64,000 bases of DNA. Origin: Aliirhizobium smilacinae (GTDB taxonomy: Bacteria; Pseudomonadota; Alphaproteobacteria; Rhizobiales; Rhizobiaceae). A program made the translations under genes and the position numbers. The notes beneath the pieces were generated by a model. It had not been told where the DNA came from. It worked only from the letters and a program-made list of their open reading frames with translations, and ran no database searches. The stretch is from the NCBI RefSeq assembly GCF_006335145.1, contig NZ_VDMN01000003.1, positions 186,001 through 250,000 on the forward strand, given 5' to 3'. This document shows, one piece after another, positions 45,654-53,908 of the stretch. How positions within the stretch are numbered: the first letter of the stretch is position 1; every line of letters starts with the position of its first letter.

Positions 45654-45701
45654 CTTGACTTGTTCTCGTAAGGGCAATAAGTAATACCGCAGAGGTATTA
45701 C
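45654..45701 (+). promoter_or_regulatory. promoter and palindromic operator of vapBC module 1
   Basis: CTTGAC at 45654-45659 is a good -35. GTAATACC (45681-45688) and GGTATTAC (45694-45701) are an exact inverted repeat with a 5-nt spacer, 1 bp before the antitoxin ATG (45703). The repeat is the expected autoregulatory operator of a VapB-type regulator. Confidence 0.7.
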
Positions 45702-45702
45702 C

Positions 45703-45966
45703 ATGCGTGTCACCGAAAAAGGCCAGGTTACGATCCCGAAAGACATCCGTGACCGACTGAATATCGGGCCGGGTTCAGAAGTGGATTTTATTGCCGACGA
45801 CAAGGGCGCGCGGCTCGTGGTCATCTCAAACGAGCCCGAAATGTCGGGTAGCGATTTCGAAACATGGCTCAAAAGCCGCTCAGGCAGCTTTGATACCGGC
45901 GGCATGACTGCCGACGAATTTATGGAATTTCTAAGAGGGGCGCGCGATGATCTCGGTCCTCGTTGA
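45703..45966 (+). CDS. AbrB-type antitoxin, TA module 1
   Basis: An 87-residue protein. The N-terminal MRVTEKGQVTIPKDIRDRLN is a SpoVT/AbrB (MazE-like) DNA-binding fold, followed by GPGSEVDFIADDKGARLVVI. The C-terminal tail (FETWLKSRSGSFDTGGM...) should wrap the toxin. It starts just after a palindromic operator and overlaps the PIN toxin gene by 20 bp, as in many VapBC pairs. The pair lies between ruvC and ruvA. It is one of two such antitoxins here; the second (47056) is similar in fold but clearly different in sequence. Confidence 0.88.
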   Translation: MRVTEKGQVTIPKDIRDRLNIGPGSEVDFIADDKGARLVVISNEPEMSGSDFETWLKSRSGSFDTGGMTADEFMEFLRGARDDLGPR

Positions 45967-46372
45967 TACGAATGTTCTTATCGACGTGTTTGGCCCAGAG
46001 ACTCGCTTTAAGGAATGGTCTGCCCAAGTCATTCTCGATCTTCGCTCCGCAGCGAGATTTATACTGACGCCAATTGTTTGGGCAGAGTTGGCAACCATGG
46101 CTCCCACGGAAGATGCGCTGGCGTTTATGCTGGCGCGCCTGGAGTTTGTGAGAGAGCCATTGCCTTTTGCTGCGGCATACCAGGCAGGCCTCGCTCATGC
46201 TGCGTACAGGCATGCGGGCGGTTTGCGCGAGCGTACCTTGCCAGATTTCCTTATCGGAGCGCACGCAGCTACGCGCTCCCACCGGTTGTTGACCCGAGAT
46301 TCCACGCGCTACCGAAGCTATTTCCCGCATCTTGAAATCATCTCTCCCGAAACGCATCCTCTTTCTCTCTAA
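45947..46372 (+). CDS. PIN-domain ribonuclease toxin (VapC-type), TA module 1
   Basis: A 141-residue PIN domain with all expected acidic residues: Asp7 (LVDTNVLID), Glu47 (IVWAELAT), Asp100 ([10 protein letters not shown]) and Asp118 (LLTRDSTRY). Family members cut RNA and are neutralised by the preceding antitoxin, which it overlaps by 20 bp. Its stop lies 13 bp before ruvA, so it is in the ruv transcript or very close to it. Residues appear intact, so the toxin should be active. Confidence 0.88.
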   Translation: MISVLVDTNVLIDVFGPETRFKEWSAQVILDLRSAARFILTPIVWAELATMAPTEDALAFMLARLEFVREPLPFAAAYQAGLAHAAYRHAGGLRERTLPDFLIGAHAATRSHRLLTRDSTRYRSYFPHLEIISPETHPLSL

Positions 46373-46385
46373 CGGCGGACATTTC

Positions 46386-47000
46386 ATGATCGGCAAGCTC
46401 AAAGGCACTATCGACGAGATCGGCGACGACTATGTGCTCGTTGACGTGCATGGCGTCTGTTACGAGGCCTTCTGCTCGTCGCGCACGCTGTCGCGCCTCA
46501 ATGTCGGCGAAGCGGTCATCCTGTTCATCGAGACCTATGTGCGCGAGGACCAGCTGAAGCTGTTTGGTTTCGTTTCGGCGTTGGAGCGCGAATGGTTCGG
46601 TTTGCTGCAGAGCGTACAGGGTGTCGGCTCCAAGGTGGCGCTTGCCGTTCTCTCGACTTTGACGCCGGGTGAGCTCGCAAATGCGATCGCGCTGCAGGAC
46701 AGGACCGTCGTGTCGCGCGCACCGGGTGTCGGCCCAAAAGTGGCGGTGCGGATCGTTACCGAGTTGAAGAACAAGGCGCCTGCCTTTGCCGGCGAGGCGG
46801 CCGCCAATATCGGCTTCAAGCAGGAGCTTGGCGAAGGTGTTGCCTCCGCGCCCGTATCGGATGCGGTTTCGGCGCTCAACAATCTCGGTTATTCGCGCGA
46901 CCAGGCGGCAAATGCCGTTGCGGCCGCGATGAAGACGGCGGGCGAGGGGGCGGACAGCGCCAAGCTGATCCGGTTTGGTCTGAAGGAGCTGGCGCGATAG
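46386..47000 (+). CDS. ruvA: Holliday-junction branch migration protein RuvA
   Basis: RuvA binds the four-way junction and loads RuvB. The 204-residue protein begins [20 protein letters not shown], with [20 protein letters not shown], the helix-hairpin-helix [18 protein letters not shown] and a C-terminal domain ([19 protein letters not shown]). The start at 46386 was chosen by alignment; an upstream Met continues from the VapC frame and is not RuvA. It is flanked on both sides by toxin-antitoxin modules. Confidence 0.96.
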   Translation: MIGKLKGTIDEIGDDYVLVDVHGVCYEAFCSSRTLSRLNVGEAVILFIETYVREDQLKLFGFVSALEREWFGLLQSVQGVGSKVALAVLSTLTPGELANAIALQDRTVVSRAPGVGPKVAVRIVTELKNKAPAFAGEAAANIGFKQELGEGVASAPVSDAVSALNNLGYSRDQAANAVAAAMKTAGEGADSAKLIRFGLKELAR

Positions 47001-47022
47001 CGTCCTTTCGTGCTACTGATTT

Positions 47023-47046
47023 CCTTACAAATCGAAATTTGTAAGG
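47023..47046 (+). promoter_or_regulatory. palindromic operator of vapBC module 2
   Basis: CCTTACAAAT (47023-47032) and ATTTGTAAGG (47037-47046) are an exact inverted repeat with a 4-nt spacer. It overlaps the ribosome binding site (AAGGAGG, 47043-47049) of the antitoxin, so binding or folding here could block transcription or translation. Confidence 0.7.
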
Positions 47047-47055
47047 AGGTTTGGT

Positions 47056-47316
47056 GTGACTGTATTTTATGGAACTCTGACCTCCAAAGGCCAGACCACG
47101 GTGCCGTCCGAAGTGCGGGATATCCTGAACCTCAAGCCAGGAGATAAAATCCGCTATGTTGTGCGGAACGGTGAGGTGGCAATGAAGGCGAAGAACAGAC
47201 GCCTATCCGACCTTTCCGGACGTTTTGCGGATCCAGCGCGAAGTGTCCTTTCGGATGACGATCTTCGTGACGCGATCGTGGATGCTGCGACTGAACACTT
47301 GGCAGGTGAACGTTGA
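47056..47316 (+). CDS. AbrB-type antitoxin, TA module 2
   Basis: An 86-residue protein. The N-terminal FYGTLTSKGQTTVPSEVRDI and LNLKPGDKIRYVV are a SpoVT/AbrB fold, and the C-terminal part (AKNRRLSDLSGRFADPARSV) is a likely toxin-binding tail. The start is GTG at 47056, 6 nt after AAGGAGG. It follows ruvA by 55 bp with its own palindromic operator and overlaps the toxin start by 4 bp (TTGA). Confidence 0.87.
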   Translation: MTVFYGTLTSKGQTTVPSEVRDILNLKPGDKIRYVVRNGEVAMKAKNRRLSDLSGRFADPARSVLSDDDLRDAIVDAATEHLAGER

Positions 47317-47711
47317 TAGGCCTCGACACAAATATTCTTCTCAGGATCGTTCTTCAGGATGATGCCGAGCAATCGAAGAAGGTCTCCCGCTTCCTTGAGA
47401 GGCTCGAAACCGAAGGGCCTGGCTATATTAACTGCATATCTCTGATGGAATTTGCCAGGTTCTTGCGGCACCGCCTTAGGGTCGAAAGAGCAGAAGTTGC
47501 TTCAGCCATAGGTGATCTGCTGGAGTCCCACGATCTGATTGTTGAAGACGAGCATCTGGTTGAGGAGGCCTTGGCTTTGATGCTCGATAACCCGATTGAA
47601 TTCGCCGACTGCTTTATAGCACTTCGTAATCGACAGGCAGGGTGCGACAAGACAGTGACCTTCGACAAAAAGGCCGCGACCCGTGTGCCCGGAATGGAAT
47701 TACTCGCATGA
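47313..47711 (+). CDS. PIN-domain ribonuclease toxin (VapC-type), TA module 2
   Basis: A 132-residue PIN domain. The acidic residues are Asp5 ([13 protein letters not shown]), Glu46 (ISLMEFARF), Asp99 ([12 protein letters not shown]) and Asp118 ([10 protein letters not shown]), so it looks intact. The start is a TTG that overlaps the antitoxin stop. Its own stop (47709-47711) overlaps the ruvB ATG at 47708 by 4 nt (ATGA). It is only distantly like the toxin of module 1. Confidence 0.86.
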   Translation: MIGLDTNILLRIVLQDDAEQSKKVSRFLERLETEGPGYINCISLMEFARFLRHRLRVERAEVASAIGDLLESHDLIVEDEHLVEEALALMLDNPIEFADCFIALRNRQAGCDKTVTFDKKAATRVPGMELLA

Positions 47712-48748
47712 CTGACGAAACCCGCCTCATCTCGCCGGAAAAGCGGGGCGAAGATCTCGATACGGCGTTGCGCCCTCAATCCCTGGACGAGTTTACCGGA
47801 CAGGCGGAGGCCCGCGCCAATCTGAAGATCTTCATCGAGGCTGCCAAAAACCGTGGCGAGGCGCTGGATCACGTGCTGTTCGTCGGCCCGCCCGGTCTCG
47901 GTAAAACGACGCTGGCGCAGATCATGGCGAAGGAACTCGGGGTGAATTTCCGCTCGACCTCCGGTCCGGTCATCGCAAAGGCGGGAGACCTTGCGGCGCT
48001 TCTGACCAATCTCGAAGAGCGCGACGTGCTGTTCATCGACGAAATCCACCGGCTCAATCCGGCGGTCGAGGAAATTCTCTATCCTGCGATGGAAGACTTT
48101 CAGCTCGATCTGATCATCGGTGAAGGGCCGGCTGCGCGATCGGTGAAGATCGACCTTTCGAAATTCACGTTGGTTGCCGCCACCACCCGTATAGGCCTGT
48201 TGACCACGCCGCTGCGCGATCGCTTCGGCATTCCGGTGCGACTGTCCTTTTATACGGTCGAGGAGCTGGAAGGCATTGTGCGCCGGGGCGCGCGGCTGAT
48301 GGGGCTCAAGATGACGGATGACGGCGCCCGCGAAATCGCTCGCCGTGCACGAGGCACGCCGCGTATCGCCGGGCGTCTGTTGCGTCGCGTGCGCGATTTT
48401 GCCGAAGTGGCCCGCGCGGAAGCCGTGACCAAGGAGATCGCCGATGAGGCGCTCATCCGTCTCAACGTTGACCATGCCGGCTTCGACCAGCTCGACAAAC
48501 GTTATCTCAACATGATTGCCGTGAATTTTGCCGGCGGACCGGTTGGGATCGAGACGATTGCCGCCGGGCTTTCGGAGCCGCGGGACGCGATCGAGGACAT
48601 TATCGAGCCCTACATGATCCAGCAGGGTTTCATCCAGCGCACCCCGCGTGGGCGTGTGCTGACGTCCGTTGCGTGGAAACATCTCGGCCTGCAGCCGCCG
48701 AAGGACATGGAAGCGGCGCAGTTTCGAATGAGTCTGGAAGATGAGTAA
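47708..48748 (+). CDS. ruvB: Holliday-junction helicase RuvB
   Basis: RuvB is the AAA+ motor that drives branch migration with RuvA. The 346-residue protein has the N-terminal [19 protein letters not shown], Walker [13 protein letters not shown], Walker [13 protein letters not shown], and the C-terminal winged helix ([16 protein letters not shown]). The start at MTDETRLI was chosen by alignment; it overlaps the stop of the TA module 2 toxin. Its own stop overlaps the NUDIX start by 8 nt. Confidence 0.97.
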   Translation: MTDETRLISPEKRGEDLDTALRPQSLDEFTGQAEARANLKIFIEAAKNRGEALDHVLFVGPPGLGKTTLAQIMAKELGVNFRSTSGPVIAKAGDLAALLTNLEERDVLFIDEIHRLNPAVEEILYPAMEDFQLDLIIGEGPAARSVKIDLSKFTLVAATTRIGLLTTPLRDRFGIPVRLSFYTVEELEGIVRRGARLMGLKMTDDGAREIARRARGTPRIAGRLLRRVRDFAEVARAEAVTKEIADEALIRLNVDHAGFDQLDKRYLNMIAVNFAGGPVGIETIAAGLSEPRDAIEDIIEPYMIQQGFIQRTPRGRVLTSVAWKHLGLQPPKDMEAAQFRMSLEDE

Positions 48749-49268
48749 GAAGGACAAGCCGCAGGATCTTCGCATCCGGATGAAGTTCAAGCCGAAGCGC
48801 ATTTTTCAGATGCGCATTGCGGGCCTGGCGTTTCGGGATGGATATGTGCTCGTGCATCGTGCCGTTCACGAGAGTTTCTGGACGTTTCCGGGCGGGCGCG
48901 CCGAAATGGGCGAGACCTCGGAAGAAACGTTGAAGCGCGAGATGGTCGAGGAGCTTGGCGTCACGGCCGAGGTTGGACCGCTGCTCTGGGTGGCGGAGAA
49001 CTTTTTCCATTACGAGGACAAGGATTGGCACGAGCTCGGTTTTTATTACCGCATGGAACTGCCCGAGAGCTTTCCGTTCCATCCGACCGAGATCGTTCAC
49101 CGCGTGGTCGATACCCATGAACTCGAGTTCAAATGGGTGCCGGCAACGACGGAAGCGCTTCGAGCTCTTGATATCCCTCCTTATTTCATTGCTGAAGAGA
49201 TCGAGACATTGCCGACTTCGCCACGCCATATCGTCCAACGGGACGGCGATCTCGATCTGAAAGACTGA
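48741..49268 (+). CDS. NUDIX hydrolase
   Basis: A 175-residue NUDIX enzyme with the complete signature [20 protein letters not shown] then ELGV (GX5EX7REUXEEXGU). It hydrolyses a nucleoside-diphosphate-linked substrate, not predictable from the motif. An N-terminal basic segment ([17 protein letters not shown]) precedes the fold. It overlaps the end of ruvB by 8 nt, so it is co-translated with the ruv operon. Confidence 0.88.
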   Translation: MSKKDKPQDLRIRMKFKPKRIFQMRIAGLAFRDGYVLVHRAVHESFWTFPGGRAEMGETSEETLKREMVEELGVTAEVGPLLWVAENFFHYEDKDWHELGFYYRMELPESFPFHPTEIVHRVVDTHELEFKWVPATTEALRALDIPPYFIAEEIETLPTSPRHIVQRDGDLDLKD

Positions 49269-49323
49269 TTTCGGAACATCATCCGGCTGCATGAGTTTGC
49301 CTTGGAGCAAAAAGGAGCCATGC

Positions 49324-49545
49324 ATGCAGAAGATTCAGGTCGGAAATGACGTCGAGTGGAAATGGGGGCGCTCCAAGGCGGAGGGTCAAGTTACCCAGAA
49401 ATTCACCGCGGATGTCGAGCGCCGCATCAAGGGAAAAACGATCAAGCGCAAGGCGGATAAGAACGAGCCGGCATTCCTGATCAAGCAGGATGACGGCGAC
49501 CGCGTGCTGAAAAGTCAGTCGGAGGTGAAAAAGACCCATGGCTGA
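49324..49545 (+). CDS. DUF2945 (HVA1/TUDOR-type) protein
   Basis: A 73-residue basic protein. KIQVGNDVEWKWGRSKAEGQ and VERRIKGKTIKRKADKNEPA are typical of the DUF2945/HVA1 family, a small SH3- or TUDOR-like barrel. The start at MQKIQVG follows AAAGGAG; an upstream Met at 49291 is less likely. The gene overlaps the next (49538) by 8 nt. Function is unproven; the fold suggests binding of DNA or of a protein tail. Confidence 0.75.
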   Translation: MQKIQVGNDVEWKWGRSKAEGQVTQKFTADVERRIKGKTIKRKADKNEPAFLIKQDDGDRVLKSQSEVKKTHG

Positions 49546-49936
49546 TAAGGATCTCGATAATCGTCCACCGGTCGAGGTTTCGGCTGCCGCGGAAAAAGGG
49601 CTGAAGTTCAGGGCCAAATTTCGTCGCGGTGGAACGACCGTCGGCATTGCCCGCGCCCGCGATCTCCAGCATCGCAAGTCGCTTTCGGATCTGACCGTCA
49701 AACGGATGGCGAGCTATTTCGCTCGGCACAAGGTCGACAAGCGGGCCGAAAATTTCGGCAACGACGAGGACCCGTCGACCGGCTATATCGCTTGGCTTCT
49801 CTGGGGCGGCGATGCCGGCCAGAAGTGGGCGGAAGAACAGGTGAAAGCCGTAGAAGCCCAAAAGAAAGAAAAGCGTGACCATGGTCGTCACGGCAAAGAT
49901 GGCAACGTACAGCGACACGTGTCACATCATCAGTGA
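49538..49936 (+). CDS. basic small protein with phage-type RIAWLLWGG block
   Basis: A 132-residue basic protein. The core IARARDLQHRKSLSDLTVKR...SYFARHKVDKR...GYIAWLLWGGDAGQKWAEEQ is a block seen in phage head-protein regions and in some stand-alone bacterial proteins; the role of those is not clear. The tail is low-complexity (KAVEAQKKEKRDHGRHGKDG). It is co-translated with the DUF2945 gene (8-nt overlap), and its stop overlaps the end of the convergent sqdC gene. No other phage genes are near. Confidence 0.55.
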   Translation: MADKDLDNRPPVEVSAAAEKGLKFRAKFRRGGTTVGIARARDLQHRKSLSDLTVKRMASYFARHKVDKRAENFGNDEDPSTGYIAWLLWGGDAGQKWAEEQVKAVEAQKKEKRDHGRHGKDGNVQRHVSHHQ

Positions 49937-50811
49937 TCGGCTCCAAGCTGGCGTGCCAAAGTCGCCATCGTCTCGTCGAACTGCCGTAATCCGCCTGGTT
50001 TCCAGCCGATGCGGCGGAGTTTTTCGGTATCCATGACGTTCGCGGAAAGTGCCGCGAACGCCACGAGTGGTGCAGAAAGGCCCAGTTTTTCGACGATCAT
50101 CCGCGTATCGACGGTGACGTCGGACAAGTTGAAGCTTTCTCCGTTGATGATTTGTGCATCGGATTCTAGCATCAGGCGTACCGCCTGCGCGACATCGGCG
50201 CCGTGGACTTCCGTGCCGGCCCGTGGTGCGAGCGGCTTGCCGGCAAGAGCGTCGGCCATCAGGTCGTCCCACTTGTTCGGGCGAAGTTCGCCATACACTC
50301 CCGTGGCGCGTAGCGATGACGTAACGAAGCCTTGGCCGGACAACTCAGCCAGCGCCTGTTCACAGGCAAGCTTGATTTCGCCGTAGAGTGAAGTCGGTGA
50401 AAGCGGAAGAGCCTCGGTCAGTATCGTTCCCGAAGGCAGACCATCATAGACGGCTCGGCTGGAAAGAAATGTGGTCCGTTTGACGCCTGCTTTCTTCGCT
50501 GCCTCGAACAGCTTTATCGAGCCTGTGAGATTAACATGCCGAAACCGCTGCGGATCGTTGCCTTCACCTCCCCTGTATTTGCCGGGCAGATGATCGAATG
50601 CGGCGTGCACGAAGGCTTCGATATCCTCGAAGGCCTTCGTCTGATCGAGTTTGGGATCAAGCTGCAGTGGACGGAAATCCAGCGAGTGTGAAAACATGCT
50701 TTTCGATGGTCGCTTGCGTGCGCCGACCACGACGTCGTATCCCGCCGCCAGCAGACCCTCGACGATATAGCGTCCCACCAGGCCGGTGCCGCCGGAGACG
50801 AGCACTTTCAC
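49930..50811 (-). CDS. sqdC: NAD-dependent epimerase/reductase SqdC
   Basis: A 293-residue short-chain-dehydrogenase-like protein. The N-terminal KVLVSGGTGLVGRYIVEGLL is the Rossmann NAD site, and SLYGEIKLACE includes the YxxxK pair. Alone it is a generic epimerase or dehydratase; the call as SqdC rests on its place at the 3' end of sqdB-sqdD, as in the sulfolipid operon of rhizobia. Its start codon overlaps the sqdD stop by 4 nt, so they are co-translated. Confidence 0.75.
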   Translation of the reverse strand: MKVLVSGGTGLVGRYIVEGLLAAGYDVVVGARKRPSKSMFSHSLDFRPLQLDPKLDQTKAFEDIEAFVHAAFDHLPGKYRGGEGNDPQRFRHVNLTGSIKLFEAAKKAGVKRTTFLSSRAVYDGLPSGTILTEALPLSPTSLYGEIKLACEQALAELSGQGFVTSSLRATGVYGELRPNKWDDLMADALAGKPLAPRAGTEVHGADVAQAVRLMLESDAQIINGESFNLSDVTVDTRMIVEKLGLSAPLVAFAALSANVMDTEKLRRIGWKPGGLRQFDETMATLARQLGADH

Positions 50812-51635
50812 GCAACATCTCCGGGTTTCGGGAGCGGCGGGCCGGGGAGGCAGGAAATATCGGGGATATTTCGTCCCTCGTGGAAGGCATGCCAGAGATC
50901 GATCAGCGGGCGAAGCCGATCAGATTTGGGATGATCCCTCTCCCATGGCTTTTCGTACTGGTAGTGGAGGATGGCGATGCTTTTCCAGTCCCATAGTGCC
51001 GGCATGTTGAACCACACATATTGCAGCATGTTCATGGTGATCGGCAGGCCGTGCCAATCGGGAAAAAAGCTTTCGAGAAAAGTCTGGTCGGTGCGCCGCC
51101 AGAAGGCATCGGGCTGATCGAGTGCGGCAAGCATGTTTTCGAACGTCTCCGCGCAGGGTTTGGCGACAAAAACGCCAGAGTTCAACCGATGAAAATTGGC
51201 GAGGCTCTCGTAAACATTCGGCGCCGCGGAAAACTGCGGGTAGTCGAACAGCTTGTCGATATTCTTCAGCACGATTACGTCGGCATCTAGGAAAACGACG
51301 GTGCGATATTCCGTAAGTTGCCAGAGGCGCAATTTGCAGAAATTGTCGAGCGGCGTGTGGAAATCCGGCTTGTTGCCTTTTGTGAAAGGCGCCGCGCCGT
51401 GCAGGTTCTTGCGCGCATGGCGTTCGTTGAAGGCTTCGGACAAGGGAAGGTGCGAGACTTCGATGAGACGGCAGCCAAGCGATTGGAGATTGCTCAGTGC
51501 CTCGGTGCTGACCGCGCCGGTGTGAAGTATGACGATGTCGGCCGGAGTTGCCGTGCGCTTCAAGGAGTGGACGAGGGCAGTGGCGCCGATGATGTAATCG
51601 GCATTTGTGACGAGGGTGACGAAGGCTTGTCCCAT
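50808..51635 (-). CDS. sqdD: glycosyltransferase (GT8-like) SqdD
   Basis: A 275-residue glycogenin-like GT8 transferase. The nucleotide-binding DxD motif is FLDADVIVLKNID, preceded by KLRLWQLTEYRTVVF, and HRLNSGVFVAKP follows. In the sulfolipid pathway SqdD would pass sulfoquinovose to diacylglycerol or an intermediate. It is placed between sqdB and sqdC. The start at MGQAFVTLVT was chosen; the upstream frame is non-coding repeat sequence (51668-51753). Confidence 0.78.
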   Translation of the reverse strand: MGQAFVTLVTNADYIIGATALVHSLKRTATPADIVILHTGAVSTEALSNLQSLGCRLIEVSHLPLSEAFNERHARKNLHGAAPFTKGNKPDFHTPLDNFCKLRLWQLTEYRTVVFLDADVIVLKNIDKLFDYPQFSAAPNVYESLANFHRLNSGVFVAKPCAETFENMLAALDQPDAFWRRTDQTFLESFFPDWHGLPITMNMLQYVWFNMPALWDWKSIAILHYQYEKPWERDHPKSDRLRPLIDLWHAFHEGRNIPDISCLPGPPLPKPGDVA

Positions 51636-51667
51636 GGTTTTCGATCGTTCTCCCGGACCGCTTCGGT

Positions 51668-51753
51668 CGTCATGCTGGGACTTGTCCCGCGCATCTGCCG
51701 TCGTTGAAATTCGTTTACGTGGATCAATCCTCGGGACGAGCCCGAGGATGACG
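51668..51753. repeat. imperfect palindromic intergenic repeat
   Basis: Two arms (51668-51703 and 51726-51753) are inverted copies, about 80% identical, of a GTCATxCTxGGxCTxGTCCCG-type block. The right arm itself contains CCTCGGG-ACGAG-CCCGAGG. Such dispersed palindromes are common in rhizobial genomes. Read as protein it gives a false N-terminal extension of the sqdD frame. It lies between sqdB and sqdD. Confidence 0.7.
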
Positions 51754-51788
51754 GAAAGCAAAGTTTCTGCCGTATGGCAATCAGTCCC

Positions 51789-53009
51789 TTACGATACCGA
51801 CTTCAGGCGCATGCCTTCGGGATCTCGCTCGACCGTTGCCGCTATGTCCTTGGTCCAGGCGGAAACGGCCGGAACGCGAGTCCGGTCAACGCGGTAGGCG
51901 TATTTCTTTGCAACATCGACGATCTCTGAAAGCAGGCCTTGGCCAAGCGTCGTCGGCTTCAGGCCGAGTTCGAGGAATTTCTCGTTCCTGACGACCAGAT
52001 CGTTTTCCGGAGCCTCCTTGCGTGGGTTAGGAAGCCAGGCGATCTCCGTTCCGGTCATCTTCGAAATCATCTCCGCCAGGTCACGCACGCGGTGGGTCTC
52101 GGTCATCTGGTTGAAGATCTCGACTCGGCCGCCGCGGGCAGGGGGATTGTTCAGCGCAATCTCGATGCAACGAACCGAATCCTGTACATGGATGAAGGCG
52201 CGGGTCTGGCCACCGGTGCCGTGCACGGTCAGCGGGTATCCGATCGCGGCCTGGATAAGAAAACGATTCAACACCGTCCCGTAATCCCCGTCATAATCAA
52301 AGCGATTTACCAATTGCTCGTGAATACGGGTCTGTTCCGTATGGGTGCCCCAGACGATGCCCTGATGCAGGTCGGTGATGCGCAGCCGGTCGTTCTTCGC
52401 GTAGAACTGGAACAGAAGCTGATCCAGGCATTTGGTCATGTGGTAGATCGAGCCGGGGTTTGACGGGTAGAGGATTTCCTGGCTGACCGTCTCGCCGCCC
52501 ATGGTCTCGATGCCGACCGGCAGATACCCTTCGGGAATTGCCGCGCCGACCGTCGAATAACCGTAGACACCCATCGTGCCGAGATGAACGAGGTGTGTGT
52601 CGAGTTCGAGTTCGACCAGCGCGTTCAACAGATTATGGGTCGCGTTGACATTGTTGTTGACGGTGTAGTTCTTGTGGCGATCGCTTTTCATCGAGTAGGG
52701 CGCGGCGCGCTGTTCGGCAAAATGGACGATCGCGTCCGGCCGATGTTCCGCCAGCCAGTTCTTCAGGAGTTCGTAGTCCCTGGCGAGGTCGATCAGGTTG
52801 AAATGGATCCGGCGGCCGGTCTCGGCGTGCCAGATCCGGGTGCGTTCCTGGATGCTGTCCATCGGGGTCAGCGACTGTACACCGAGTTCCGTGTCGATCC
52901 AGCGACGGGAGAGATTGTCCAGAATATGGACCTCATGGCCCGCATGGGACAGGTGAAGGGACGTTGGCCATCCGATAAAACCGTCGCCGCCCATGACTGC
53001 AATCTTCAT
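51789..53009 (-). CDS. sqdB: UDP-sulfoquinovose synthase
   Basis: SqdB joins UDP-glucose and sulfite to make UDP-sulfoquinovose, the head group donor of the sulfolipid SQDG. The 406-residue protein is an SDR-family enzyme with MKIAVMGGDGFIGWPTSLHL at the start and the catalytic YHMTKCLDQ block; TMGVYGYSTVGAAIPEGY and the C-terminal KPTTLGQGLLSEIVDVAKKY match the family. Length is normal. It is the first gene of sqdB-sqdD-sqdC. No promoter box is obvious upstream. Confidence 0.9.
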   Translation of the reverse strand: MKIAVMGGDGFIGWPTSLHLSHAGHEVHILDNLSRRWIDTELGVQSLTPMDSIQERTRIWHAETGRRIHFNLIDLARDYELLKNWLAEHRPDAIVHFAEQRAAPYSMKSDRHKNYTVNNNVNATHNLLNALVELELDTHLVHLGTMGVYGYSTVGAAIPEGYLPVGIETMGGETVSQEILYPSNPGSIYHMTKCLDQLLFQFYAKNDRLRITDLHQGIVWGTHTEQTRIHEQLVNRFDYDGDYGTVLNRFLIQAAIGYPLTVHGTGGQTRAFIHVQDSVRCIEIALNNPPARGGRVEIFNQMTETHRVRDLAEMISKMTGTEIAWLPNPRKEAPENDLVVRNEKFLELGLKPTTLGQGLLSEIVDVAKKYAYRVDRTRVPAVSAWTKDIAATVERDPEGMRLKSVS

Positions 53010-53130
53010 GAAAATCTCCAGTGGTGTTCTGATCTTTTCCTGTTACGGAGGAAATATGACGCCCTTTCAATGGTGGGGCAGCGTGCTCCCAATATCCAGA
53101 TGACGATAAGGTTTTTCCAAGGCAGGCCTC

Positions 53131-53580
53131 ATGAACGGTGATAATTTTCTTCTTTCCGGCGAACTGACCGATCATGGGCATCGCCTTGTGCAGCGCGTCT
53201 ATTATGAGGACACGGACTTTTCGGGTGTCGTCTATCACGCACGCTATCTTCACTTTCTGGAGAGGGGCCGGACTGATTACCTGCGCTGCCTGGGTTGCGA
53301 GCAGAGCGTGCTTCTTGCCGCCGACGAGGAGGGCCTCGTCTTCGTCGTCCACCGCATGGAGATCGATTTCAAGCAGCCAGCGCGGATGGACGATGTCCTG
53401 ACCATCACGACGACTACGGAAAAGGCCGGTGGCGCCAAGATGGTGCTCAATCAGCAAATCCGTCGTGGCGAAGCACTGCTGATCGCGGCAAAGGTGGTGA
53501 TCGCCGTGATCAACAAACATGGCAGGCCGCGGCGGTTGCCGGAGACGATTGCGGAGAAATTTCTCGGGCGGCAGTCCTAG
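53131..53580 (+). CDS. ybgC: YbgC-type acyl-CoA thioesterase
   Basis: A 149-residue hot-dog-fold thioesterase. YYEDTDFSGVVYHARYLHFL (about 24-43) contains the catalytic Asp, and LERGRTDYLRCLG follows. YbgC hydrolyses short acyl-CoA or acyl-ACP and is a usual member of the tol-pal cluster. It is divergent from sqdB and on the same strand as tolQ, 328 bp away, so it may have its own transcript. Confidence 0.92.
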   Translation: MNGDNFLLSGELTDHGHRLVQRVYYEDTDFSGVVYHARYLHFLERGRTDYLRCLGCEQSVLLAADEEGLVFVVHRMEIDFKQPARMDDVLTITTTTEKAGGAKMVLNQQIRRGEALLIAAKVVIAVINKHGRPRRLPETIAEKFLGRQS

Positions 53581-53908
53581 GGGGCGAAAAGGCCGATGCT
53601 GTTTCCAGTCGGGGTGCCGCCGCCGGGCTGCTCGGTCAACGCTCGACACAGGATGTTCCGGAGTCTTCCCAATGGGATAGGCGGTCGGTTTGTAACGCAT
53701 TATTAACGATAATGATGTCTTACTTGGCGCTGAGGAATTTGTGCAACGCACGCCTTCCTTTGACCAAATTTGAAGGCGAGAAGCCAAGCTGGAAACCTAG
53801 GGTATCTTGGGGTTAGAGCAGCCTTCTCGCCGTTGAGATGCAATTACGCGAGCATGCGCTTGGAACCCGCCCGGTCATCAGCCGGGCGTTTGGATTCGGG
53901 GATAGTGG
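53581..53908 (+). other. 328-bp leader upstream of tolQ with hairpin and inverted repeats
   Basis: GGCGAGAAG (53775-53783) and CTTCTCGCC (53823-53831) are an exact 9-bp pair, extended by CCAAG (53784-53788) pairing with CTTGG (53806-53810). CATTAT (near 53699) and ATAATG flank TAACG, a short inverted repeat containing a TTAACGAT half-site. No gene is visible. The region most likely holds the tolQRA(B) promoter and a structured leader. Confidence 0.55.

Noticed and set aside
51636..51761. N-terminal extension of the SqdD frame (MLSVILGLVPRI...)
   Set aside because: This reading comes from a dispersed palindromic repeat; the GT8 fold begins at MGQAFVTL.
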